From Alloacidobacterium sp963823845 (GTDB taxonomy: Bacteria; Acidobacteriota; Terriglobia; Terriglobales; Acidobacteriaceae): a DNA stretch of 64,000 nucleotides. Below, piece by piece: positions 27,139 through 34,646 of this stretch; position 1 is the stretch's first letter; each line of letters starts with the position of its first letter. The stretch lies in assembly GCA_963823845.1 (NCBI GenBank), contig CAWGND010000013.1:124001-188000 (forward strand), in the 5' to 3' direction. Both the position numbers and the translations under genes were made by a program. The notes beneath the pieces were generated by a model that saw nothing but the letters and a program-made list of their open reading frames with translations, did no database searches and was not told where the DNA came from.

Positions 27139-29886
27139 TTACGCGAGCTGCTCCAGCTTCTCGATTGCATCGAGTGTTTCCTGACGCAACGTCGATGCCT
27201 CCGAAGCCTGCTTTTTCAACCCTGATACAACTTTTTCCGGAGCCTTGGCAAGAAACGCATCGTTGCCTAGTTGGCGCTCAGCGTTGACCAGAACCTTCTC
27301 GTATTGTTCCAGTTTCTTCCGCAGACGCTCGCGTTCGGCGGCAATGTCAATCTGCCTTTCGTACGGCGTGCCCACTGTAAAGCTGGCCGTCGTTCTTGTG
27401 TTGGCGGAGCCCAGGCCCCACGATGACGGAAACTCAATTGCGGAGACGCGCGCAAGTTTTTCGATCATGGTTCCGTTCGTCTCTGCGAGGCTCTGGATCT
27501 TTTCGGACGCGATCATCTGAATTGACACTGGCTCGCGCTCTGGCACTTCCAGGTCCTTACGCAAGGCCCGAATCGTGACAATCAGCTCTTGCAGCGTTGT
27601 CATCTCCGCTTCTACGGCGGGATCCAATGCCTCCTCCAGCGGCTGAGGATAGCGGGTCAGGGCAATCGACTTCGCCGGCGTCGCGCCGTCATACAAGGCA
27701 TGCCACAGCTCTTCCGTGAGGAACGGCATGAAGGGAGAAAGCAGCCGCAAGGCCGCTTCAAATGTGCTGAGCAAAGTCGTCAGCGCAGACTTGGCGGCAG
27801 ACCGGTCCTCGCTTTGCCCGAAACCGAGCCGCAGCTTGACAATTTCCAGATACCAGTCGCAGAAGTCACCCCAGAAGAACTGGTATACGATATTCGCGGC
27901 TTCATGGAAGCGGTATTCAGCCAGCGCTTGATTGACTTCCGCCGCAGTGCTGTTCAGTCGAGAGACAATCCAGCGGGCCTCGAGTGGCGCGTCGGCTTCA
28001 GGGCCAAATGAATTGACAAGGGAGTTGGGATCGACAAAAACCCCAAATTCCGCTGCCCGGTCCACGTTCATGAAGATGAAGCGGGCCGCGTTCCAAATCT
28101 TGTTGGCAAAGGCGCGATAGCCGTCGGTGCGGTCTTCGCTGAAGGCGATATCTGTTCCAGGCGAGGCCATCGCCGCCAGCGTAAAGCGCACGGCGTCGGT
28201 TCCGTATCGACTGACGATCTCGATCGGGTCGATGACGTTGCCCTTGGTTTTCGACATCTTCTGCCGGTCGGCATCGCGCACTAGCGCGTGAATGTACACC
28301 TCGCGGAAGGGAACTGCGTCTTTCAATGCCCGCTCTGATCCGTCCGCCATCGGCACCTCAAGCATGAAATGGCAACCCAGCATGATCATGCGCGCTACCC
28401 AGAAAAACAGGATGTCGAAGCCGGTGATCAGGAGCTGCGTCGGATAAAAGATGTCGAGATCGTGCGTGCGGCGCGGCCATCCGAAGACCGAGCAGGGAAG
28501 CAAGCCTGACGAAAACCACGTATCAAGAACGTCCTTTTCCTGTTCAAGATCGGCGCTGCCGCAATGCGAGCATTTCGCCGGAGTCTCGCGTGCCACGGTG
28601 ATCTGCTTGCAGGTGCGGCAATGCCACGCGGGAATGCGATGCCCCCACCAGAGCTGGCGCGAGATGCACCAATCGTGGATGTTGCGCATCCATTCAAAAT
28701 AGGTCTTTGCGTACTGCTCCGGAGTGAACCTGATATAGCCCTGCTCGACGGCGGCGATTGCCTTGTCGGCAAGCGGCTGAATCTTGACGAACCACTGTGT
28801 CGAGAGGCGCGGTTCAACAACGGTCTTGCAGCGATCGCACTTGCCGATCGAGTTGACGTGCTCTTTCGTGGTTCCTAACAGACCCTGAGCCTCAAGGTCG
28901 GCGAGAATGCGCTTGCGCGCCTCGTAGCGATCGAGTCCGGCATACGCGCCGCCCTCTGCGTTGATGTGCGCGGTCTCATCCATCACGTTGATGGACGGCA
29001 ACCCATGCCGCTGGCCCAGGGTAAAGTCATTGGGATCGTGCGCGGGTGTGACCTTCACGGCTCCTGTTCCGAAATCGGCGCTCACCCACGAATCGGTGAT
29101 TACCGGGATTTCCCGGCCTACCAGTGGCAGCCGCAAGCGCTTGCCGTGCAGATGCTTATAGCGCTCGTCATCGGGGTTCACTGCCACGGCTACATCGCCC
29201 AACATGGTCTCCGGACGCGTGGTCGCGATGGTGAGAAATTGCCCCGGATCTTCGATCACTGGATAACGTATTTCCCACAGTTTACCCTGCTGTTCTTCAT
29301 GTACTACTTCAAGGTCGCTGATAGCCGTTTGTTGGACTGGGCACCAGTTCACGATGTAAGCGCCGCGATAGATCAGGCCCTGTTCATACAGCCGCACAAA
29401 GGCTTCCCTCACGGCGACGGACAGGTTGTCGTCCATGGTGAAGTATTCGCGCGACCAGTCCACCGTATCGCCAATACGCTTCATCTGGCGCAGGATGGCT
29501 CCGCCGTAATGTTGCCGCCACTGCCATACCCGTTCCACAAATGTTTCTCGTCCGAGTTCCTGGCGTGTCTTTCCCTCGTCGGCCAATTGCCGCTCGACCA
29601 GCATCTGTGTGGCAATGCCGGCATGGTCCGTTCCCGGTACCCAGAGTGTGTTCTTGCCGCACATACGCTGCCAGCGCACCAGGATATCTGTCTCGGTGTG
29701 CTCGAACATGTGTCCCATGTGCAGGTTGCCGGTAACGTTGGGTGGAGGCAGAAGAATCGTAAACGCAGGTATATCCGGAGTGCCTTTGGGTGCAGGAACA
29801 TCGAATAGACGTTCCTGCGCCCAATATGCACACCAGCGATCCTCAATCGCCGACGGATCATAAGCTTTCGGTAGATCGTGAGACAT
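27139..29886 (-). CDS. valS: ValS, valyl-tRNA synthetase
   Basis: 915 residues, class I synthetase. The HIGH motif reads HMGH (residues 56-59, in PPPNVTGNLHMGH) and the KMSKS motif KMSKTKGNVIDP. The editing domain lies between, with TTRPETMLGDVAVAVNP and DFGTGAVKVTPAHDPNDF. A zinc-type C-x2-C pair (HCRTCKQI and KCSHCGS) sits in the middle. The C-terminal 65 residues are a coiled coil (ERERLRKKLEQYEKVLVNAE), the tRNA-binding arm of ValRS. The promoter must lie in the 80-100 bp between its ATG and the insertion sequence upstream, since the IS separates it from the bamD-like gene. Confidence 0.97.
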   Translation of the reverse strand: MSHDLPKAYDPSAIEDRWCAYWAQERLFDVPAPKGTPDIPAFTILLPPPNVTGNLHMGHMFEHTETDILVRWQRMCGKNTLWVPGTDHAGIATQMLVERQLADEGKTRQELGRETFVERVWQWRQHYGGAILRQMKRIGDTVDWSREYFTMDDNLSVAVREAFVRLYEQGLIYRGAYIVNWCPVQQTAISDLEVVHEEQQGKLWEIRYPVIEDPGQFLTIATTRPETMLGDVAVAVNPDDERYKHLHGKRLRLPLVGREIPVITDSWVSADFGTGAVKVTPAHDPNDFTLGQRHGLPSINVMDETAHINAEGGAYAGLDRYEARKRILADLEAQGLLGTTKEHVNSIGKCDRCKTVVEPRLSTQWFVKIQPLADKAIAAVEQGYIRFTPEQYAKTYFEWMRNIHDWCISRQLWWGHRIPAWHCRTCKQITVARETPAKCSHCGSADLEQEKDVLDTWFSSGLLPCSVFGWPRRTHDLDIFYPTQLLITGFDILFFWVARMIMLGCHFMLEVPMADGSERALKDAVPFREVYIHALVRDADRQKMSKTKGNVIDPIEIVSRYGTDAVRFTLAAMASPGTDIAFSEDRTDGYRAFANKIWNAARFIFMNVDRAAEFGVFVDPNSLVNSFGPEADAPLEARWIVSRLNSTAAEVNQALAEYRFHEAANIVYQFFWGDFCDWYLEIVKLRLGFGQSEDRSAAKSALTTLLSTFEAALRLLSPFMPFLTEELWHALYDGATPAKSIALTRYPQPLEEALDPAVEAEMTTLQELIVTIRALRKDLEVPEREPVSIQMIASEKIQSLAETNGTMIEKLARVSAIEFPSSWGLGSANTRTTASFTVGTPYERQIDIAAERERLRKKLEQYEKVLVNAERQLGNDAFLAKAPEKVVSGLKKQASEASTLRQETLDAIEKLEQLA

Positions 29887-30033
29887 TTTTTAAAAGAAGC
29901 CCTAACCTTTCACGATAAAGCATTTCGCCAACGGGTGCATGCGCACCATCGTCACGATAACTGCCTGAAGCAGAAAGGCCGCCTGAAGGAGACTGTTACG
30001 AAACTCTTTGGGTAGGGCCAAATAGATGAGAAG

Positions 30034-30057
30034 ATGCCCTTGCGGAAGCGAGGGCAT
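30034..30057 (+). terminator. Hairpin inside the left IS end
   Basis: ATGCCCT and AGGGCAT pair around a 10-base loop and are followed by TTT. It lies between the left inverted repeat and the transposase start, so it could block read-in transcription or hide the transposase start region. Prediction from sequence only. Confidence 0.45.
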
Positions 30058-30062
30058 TTTCG

Positions 30063-31393
30063 TTGGGTTATATCCAAGGCGAAGGGCGGAGCCAGGGGAC
30101 GCTTTTTCCAGTGGTGTTGGACGATCTGATTTCGGCCGATCATGTGTGCCGAGTGATCGACGCTTTCGTAGGTGGACTGTCGATAGCAGAACTGGGCTTT
30201 GAGCGTGCGGAATCGGCGGAGACGGGTCGGCCTGGCTACGATCCGCGCGATCTGCTGAAGCTTTATCTCTATGGATATCTGAACCAGCTACGTTCTTCGC
30301 GTCGTCTGGAGGCTGAGTGCCGTCGCAACGTGGAGCTGATGTGGCTGCTAGGGCGACTCTATCCAGACCATAAGTCGATCGCTGAATTTCGGAGGATGCA
30401 CCGCGATGCGATCGCTGCTGTGGGAGCGGCGCTGGTGCGGTTCGCGCGCTCCTGCGGTCTGATCCGTGGTGAATGGATCGCTGTAGACGGCACCAAGTTC
30501 CGCGCGGTGGCTAGCGCTGAGAGTGTGCGGGAGCGCCAGGCACTTGAGAAGTATCTGGAGAGCATGGAGAAGGCCGACGAGGAGCAACAGACCAGCATCG
30601 ACCCGTCCGCGGTGCAGGCTGCGCTGGAGAAATTACGTCAACATCCGGAACCGGAAGCACACTTTATGCCGGTGGCGGGCACGAAGGCTCCCGCCTACAA
30701 CGTGCAGACCGCAGTGGATGCGGAGCATGGGCTGATCGTGGCTCATGCGATCACTCTGAACGCCGGCGACGGCGACTGCCTGGAGCCCATGGCCGAAGCC
30801 GCGCGTAAGGCCTTGGACTCTACTGAGCCCATGAACATCCTGGCCGACAAGGGCTATTCCAATGGCGAGCAGGCCAGCCGCTGCGAAGAAGCTGGCATGG
30901 TCCCGCATGTCCCGTCACGTCGCGGGATCAATAATAAGGGCGACGGTTCGATGCTGGACCGCAGCGCCTTCCTCTATCAGCCCGAGACCGACAGCTTCCT
31001 CTGTCCCGAAGGCAAAACGCTACGGAGGCTGGCGCTGTCCCGCAAGGACCGGGCAGTCTATTACCAGGCAGAGGCGAGCGACTGCGCAAACTGCGCCAGA
31101 AGAATCGCTGCACCCAGGCTCCGAAGCGATTACTAACCCGCCATCTCTATGACGATGTCCTGAACCGCATGCAGCAGCGTGCCACGCCCGACAAGATGCG
31201 GCTACGAAGATGCACGGTGGAGCACCCCTTCGCCACGCTCAAATACCAGATCTTCGGTCACCCTCGTTTCCTGTTGCGAGGACTGCATGGTTCAAAAACT
31301 GAAATCAGCCTCGCGGTTATGGCTTACAACCTCAAACGCATGGTCAACCTGCTCGGCGGATCGACTCTCATCCAGCGCCTCGTTACCCCATAG
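30063..31393 (+). pseudogene. IS1182-family transposase, frameshifted (-1) before the catalytic Glu
   Basis: The TTG at 30063 opens a frame of 357 codons: an N-terminal InsH-like domain (PGYDPRDLLKLYLYGYLNQ), then EWIAVDGTKFRAVAS with the first catalytic Asp and NILADKGYSNGEQASRCEEA with the second. It ends at 31136 in nonsense after DCANCA. The -1 frame continues with KNRCTQAPKRLLTRHLYDD, then RRCTVEHPFATLKYQIFGH, holding the catalytic Glu, and ends at 31393. One missing base at about 31098 explains the break. No X-XXY-YYZ slippery heptamer lies at the join, so programmed frameshifting is unlikely. The full protein would have about 443 residues. The element is probably unable to move by itself. 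Confidence 0.82.
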
Positions 31394-31427
31394 ACTTCCA
31401 AACAGCCAGCATCATCCCAGAAACCAA

Positions 31428-31451
31428 AGGCGCCCCTTCTTAGGAGCGCCT
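31428..31451 (-). terminator. Hairpin inside the right IS end
   Basis: AGGCGC at 31428-31433 pairs with GCGCCT at 31446-31451, with a further CC/GG pair and one mismatch. Read on the minus strand it is followed by TTTGGTTTCT. It would end transcripts coming from the bamD-like gene before they run antisense through the transposase. Confidence 0.45.
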
Positions 31452-31533
31452 CCGTCGTGCTTAATGCTTTACCAGCCTTCAGTTTCGTAACAGTCTCAAA
31501 GAGGCGGCCTTTCTGCTTCCAACTGAATCCGTT

Positions 31534-33198
31534 CTAGAACGGATTCAGCTTGTCGAGGCCAGTCTTCTTCTTCTTGGTAGAAGATTCCTTGCTCTTGTCG
31601 ACCGGGACATTCTTCGCTTTGCCTTTCTTGGTCCCTGTCTGTACCTGGGCGGCTGGCTGGCTTCCAGCCTTGACGTCATTGACTTGGTCCGGAGCTTCTG
31701 CAGGCTTGTCAACCGGCGGCAGAGCCGCGTTTGTGGCTGCCGGCCCAACCGCCTTCAGTCCGTAATTATCAGCGGCCGGAGTCGCCGGTGCGGCAGCATT
31801 TCCCGCCGGTGCAGGCGTGCCGGCCGCGGGTGCTGCAACATTGGCGCCGTTTCCGGGCGAGGCGTCATTCCCGGTTCCCGCCGCGGGCGCAGCTTCATTA
31901 GTGGAACCCGCTGACGAGTTGCTGCCCGGGTTCACAATCTCAACACTGGTGGAGTTACCTCCGCTGTTACCCGTTGGGACGGCCTCCATCTCGACCGCCG
32001 TACCGTTGCCGGTGCTGGCTGTGGGCGCGGCTTCACCAGATGCGGCAGCAGCCGCTGAGGCTGTCGTGGCTCCGCCTCCGTAGCCTGGGCCGGCCGGAAC
32101 AGGCTCGCCCTTCATGGCGGCGTTGAACATGGCTACAGTATTTTCGCGAACCTGGGGCGCGGTCGTCTGCGTAGTATCAATCATCGTCGGTTCGCCGACA
32201 CGCGCTGCGTGCACCGTAGTAGGGCCCTGCTTTACCAGAAGCATGGCGCGGTCCTTCAGCTTGACCGGGGTGCGGCTGCCCTCTTCGGCTTCGCTCTCGG
32301 CCAGTTGGGACGGCGTCGGTTCGGGAACTGGACGGCCCATGGCAATCAGGCGGTCCTTGGCGTCTTCGACATGCGGAGCCATCGCATACCGCGTGACTAC
32401 GCGGCCGTAGGCATCGGCAGCGCGGTCATTGTAAGCCTTGATCAGTTCCGCCTTGGCCTTCGGAGGAAGGTTCAATCTTCCGGCCATCTGCGCCTGGGTC
32501 ACATAGGCATCGCCCAGTGTGATCAGTGTCTGGTCGCTGTGGCTGAAGAGCGGATAGCTGTCGGCCACGGTCTGCAGACGGGCAATGGTCGCCTGCCAGT
32601 TTTCGTGCGAGGCGTAAAACTGGCCGATTTCAAACTGACGCTGCGCCATTACCTCCTGCACATCGCGCAGGCGCTGCTTGGCGCGCGGAATGAGCGGCGA
32701 ATCGGGGAACTGCTGAATCATCTGACGGTATTCCGTCTCGGCGTGCATCACGTTCTGGGGATCGCGGTCGGGCTTTTGCATCTGCTCGAAGTAGATGTCG
32801 CCCACCTTCATCTGCGCCTCGGCTGCCTCGGGCGTGTTCGGGAAGAAGGTGATGAAATCCTTGTATTCCTGTTCGGCCTGGGTTAGCGCTGCAGATCCGC
32901 CTTCTTTGTACCAGGTGTCGCCCACAGCCAGCTTGGCGCGCATGGCGTATTCAGTGTCGGGATAGGTGTTGAGCAGCGTCTGCAGATCAAGGCGGGCCAC
33001 GTCATATTTGCCCTTCTTCATGGCGACCATCGCCTTGTCGAAGAGCTCCTTGTCTGGCTGCCTGGAATTCACATTGCCCAGCGGATTAGTGCTCAGGTCG
33101 GTCTTCTTTTGCTTCTTTTTCTTGCCGAGAGCATGGGTCGCAGGCACCATTACCAGACACAGACAAACAGCCGAGACTTGGGTCACAAAACGATTCAT
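31534..33198 (-). CDS. BamD-like outer membrane assembly protein with a long low-complexity tail
   Basis: 554 residues. A signal peptide (CLCLVMVPATHALG) is followed by a lysine-rich stretch KKKKQKKTD. The TPR-like BamD/YfiO domain spans about residues 45-260: ELFDKAMVAMKKGKYDVARL, NTYPDTEYAMRAKLAVGDTW, EYKDFITFFPNTPEAAEAQM, QFPDSPLIPRAKQRLRDVQE and IGQFYASHENWQATIARLQT. The last 200 residues are Ala, Gly, Pro, Ser and Thr rich and end in a Lys-rich KKKKTGLDKLNPF. No lipobox cysteine fits the BamD rule exactly (the Cys residues lie inside the h-region), so anchoring is uncertain. It is the downstream neighbour of rpe. The domain call is good; the function in the BAM complex is inferred. Confidence 0.8.
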   Translation of the reverse strand: MNRFVTQVSAVCLCLVMVPATHALGKKKKQKKTDLSTNPLGNVNSRQPDKELFDKAMVAMKKGKYDVARLDLQTLLNTYPDTEYAMRAKLAVGDTWYKEGGSAALTQAEQEYKDFITFFPNTPEAAEAQMKVGDIYFEQMQKPDRDPQNVMHAETEYRQMIQQFPDSPLIPRAKQRLRDVQEVMAQRQFEIGQFYASHENWQATIARLQTVADSYPLFSHSDQTLITLGDAYVTQAQMAGRLNLPPKAKAELIKAYNDRAADAYGRVVTRYAMAPHVEDAKDRLIAMGRPVPEPTPSQLAESEAEEGSRTPVKLKDRAMLLVKQGPTTVHAARVGEPTMIDTTQTTAPQVRENTVAMFNAAMKGEPVPAGPGYGGGATTASAAAAASGEAAPTASTGNGTAVEMEAVPTGNSGGNSTSVEIVNPGSNSSAGSTNEAAPAAGTGNDASPGNGANVAAPAAGTPAPAGNAAAPATPAADNYGLKAVGPAATNAALPPVDKPAEAPDQVNDVKAGSQPAAQVQTGTKKGKAKNVPVDKSKESSTKKKKTGLDKLNPF

Positions 33199-33265
33199 AA
33201 CACCTCAAACTTATGCAGGGCTGAACCCTGCATCCATTACAAACTCAGACAGAGACCCAAAACTG

Positions 33266-33955
33266 TCAGGCCACCGGTCCCCAGCTTTCTACTTCTGCTG
33301 CCTTGCGCGCCGCATCCAGCAGCTCACGCGCGTTCTGCTCGGCGTTGCCATCGCCGAAGACGGCGTTTCCGGCCACGAGCAGCTCGCCTCCATTTTCGAC
33401 GACGGCAGCGACAGTATCGTGAGCCACACCGCCATCTACTTCAATCCTATAACTTAAGCCCAGCTCCTGGCGAAGTTCTCTCAACTGCCGCATCTTTGTC
33501 AGCGAATACGGAATAAATTTCTGCCCCCCGAAACCCGGATTCACGCTCATCACCAGGACGTGGTGCAGCATTCCAAGTACGGGCCGCAGTACGGAGACTT
33601 CCGTTGCCGGATTAATCACCACGGCAGGCTGCATCCCACGCTGCGCAATCAGCTCCAGCGTGCGATGCAAATGACGGCAGGCCTCATAGTGCACGCTTAT
33701 CCAATCGGCTCCGGCATCGGCGAAAGCGGGGATAAATTCCTGGGGATTCTCGATCATCAGGTGGCAATCGAGCGGCAGGCTGGTGACCTTGCGCAATGAC
33801 TTCACGACCGGCGGTCCAAGCGTGATGTTGGGCACAAAATGCCCGTCCATCACGTCCACATGAATGACGGTGCCACCGCCGCGCTCCGCAGCCGCAACTT
33901 CGTCTGCGAGGCGGGCAAAATCCGCCGAGAGAATAGATGGAGCTAGCTCAACCAC
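33266..33955 (-). CDS. rpe: Rpe, ribulose-phosphate 3-epimerase
   Basis: 229 residues, a TIM-barrel enzyme interconverting ribulose-5-phosphate and xylulose-5-phosphate in the pentose phosphate pathway. Motifs: LAPSILSADFARL, HVDVMDGHFVPNITLGP (metal ligands His and Asp, with the catalytic Asp), LDCHLMIENP (second His), MSVNPGFGGQKFIP (phosphate loop) and YRIEVDGGVAHDT (catalytic Asp and phosphate site). Length is normal, with a short C-terminal extension. It is transcribed towards the bamD-like gene, 67 bases downstream in the same direction. Confidence 0.96.
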   Translation of the reverse strand: MVELAPSILSADFARLADEVAAAERGGGTVIHVDVMDGHFVPNITLGPPVVKSLRKVTSLPLDCHLMIENPQEFIPAFADAGADWISVHYEACRHLHRTLELIAQRGMQPAVVINPATEVSVLRPVLGMLHHVLVMSVNPGFGGQKFIPYSLTKMRQLRELRQELGLSYRIEVDGGVAHDTVAAVVENGGELLVAGNAVFGDGNAEQNARELLDAARKAAEVESWGPVA

Positions 33956-34010
33956 GACACCGCCAGTGTATCAAGTTTGCATAGAGCACCGATCTTTGAG
34001 GCGAGGGAAA

Positions 34011-34592
34011 CTACGCTTTATTTTTCCAGAGTGTGAGGAGTCCACCGGCTGCTCCATCCACGGGGTCGGAGTGCGGAAACGGCAGGGCCGCCATGCGTCG
34101 CAGCATCTCCTCGGTTGGTGCGCTGCGGCAGATGTCCCAGTTCTGATTTGGAGGATAGGCCCCGATAACCAGAAAACCCGGGCTCGCTTCGAGCTTGCAA
34201 TGGCCTGTTCCGGCCGGAAGGACGGCTACATCTCCAGCCCGCACGATGACTTCATGCCCATTCTCGCCACCCAGCATCAGGCGCGCGTGGCCACCGGCAA
34301 AGCCCAGCACTTCATGCGCAGTCGAGTGGTAGTGGTGGAAGTCGTAGACGCCATTGCGCCACTGCGGGGGCCATCCGTTCCGCAGAAAAACAGCCTCGAA
34401 AGTTGCTGCCGGATCGGCCCCTGCAAAAGAAATAGCTTCTCGATAAATCAGCACTGGGAGATGCTCGTTGTTCGGCATCCATCCGTTGCGCGAGAGCTGC
34501 AGCGTTTCCGGGTTCGACGCGCTGGCGAATCCGGAGCCTGCTGAGGCGAGTCCGAGGCAGGCGAGCCGGGCATTGAATCTGCGGCGGTCCAT
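34011..34592 (-). CDS. Cupin-domain protein with a Tat-like leader
   Basis: About 193 residues. The leader MDRRRFNARLACLGLASAGS has a twin-arginine-like RRRF motif and a weakly hydrophobic stretch, so export by Tat is possible. The rest resembles YjlB-type cupins: WRNGVYDFHHYHSTAHEVLG (metal-type HxH and E ligands), GGHARLMLGGENGHEVIVRA, GDVAVLPAGTGHCKLEAS (the third His motif) and VIGAYPPNQNWDICR. The metal-binding His and Glu are retained. Substrate is unknown. I prefer the ATG at 34592 so that the leader starts with MDRRRF; the frame extends to 34601. It stands 46 bases upstream of rpe on the same strand. Confidence 0.78.
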   Translation of the reverse strand: MDRRRFNARLACLGLASAGSGFASASNPETLQLSRNGWMPNNEHLPVLIYREAISFAGADPAATFEAVFLRNGWPPQWRNGVYDFHHYHSTAHEVLGFAGGHARLMLGGENGHEVIVRAGDVAVLPAGTGHCKLEASPGFLVIGAYPPNQNWDICRSAPTEEMLRRMAALPFPHSDPVDGAAGGLLTLWKNKA

Positions 34593-34646
34593 GCTGGTCA
34601 TAAAAATTGGATGCGGGCAGTTCCGTTTGCGGCTCGTAGCGCAAGC

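Larger units (their letters stand above)
29989..31497 (+). mobile_element. IS1182-like insertion sequence, 1509 bp
   Basis: The ends are perfect 17-bp terminal inverted repeats, GAGACTGTTACGAAACT at 29989-30005 and its complement at 31481-31497. The element encodes one DDE transposase on the plus strand, now frameshifted. Flanking tetranucleotides are GAAG and AAAG, close to but not an exact target duplication. Hairpins just inside each end (30034-30057 and 31428-31451) could stop transcription entering the element. Family call rests on the transposase. Confidence 0.85.
29967..31519 (-). terminator. Rho-independent terminator of the bamD-like gene, split by an insertion sequence
   Basis: The arms GAAGCAGAAAGGCCGCCT (29967-29984) and its exact complement at 31502-31519 form a perfect 18-bp inverted repeat with A-rich and T-rich outer ends. 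They are separated only by the mobile element and 4 bases on each side (GAAG and AAAG). Removing the element restores a hairpin with a 4-base loop, 14 bases downstream of the bamD-like stop codon. Read on the minus strand it has the form of an intrinsic terminator. Confidence 0.75.

Noticed and set aside
31085..31140. Programmed -1 frameshifting in the transposase
   Set aside because: No slippery heptamer or clear stimulatory hairpin lies at the join, and known relatives are made from a single frame.
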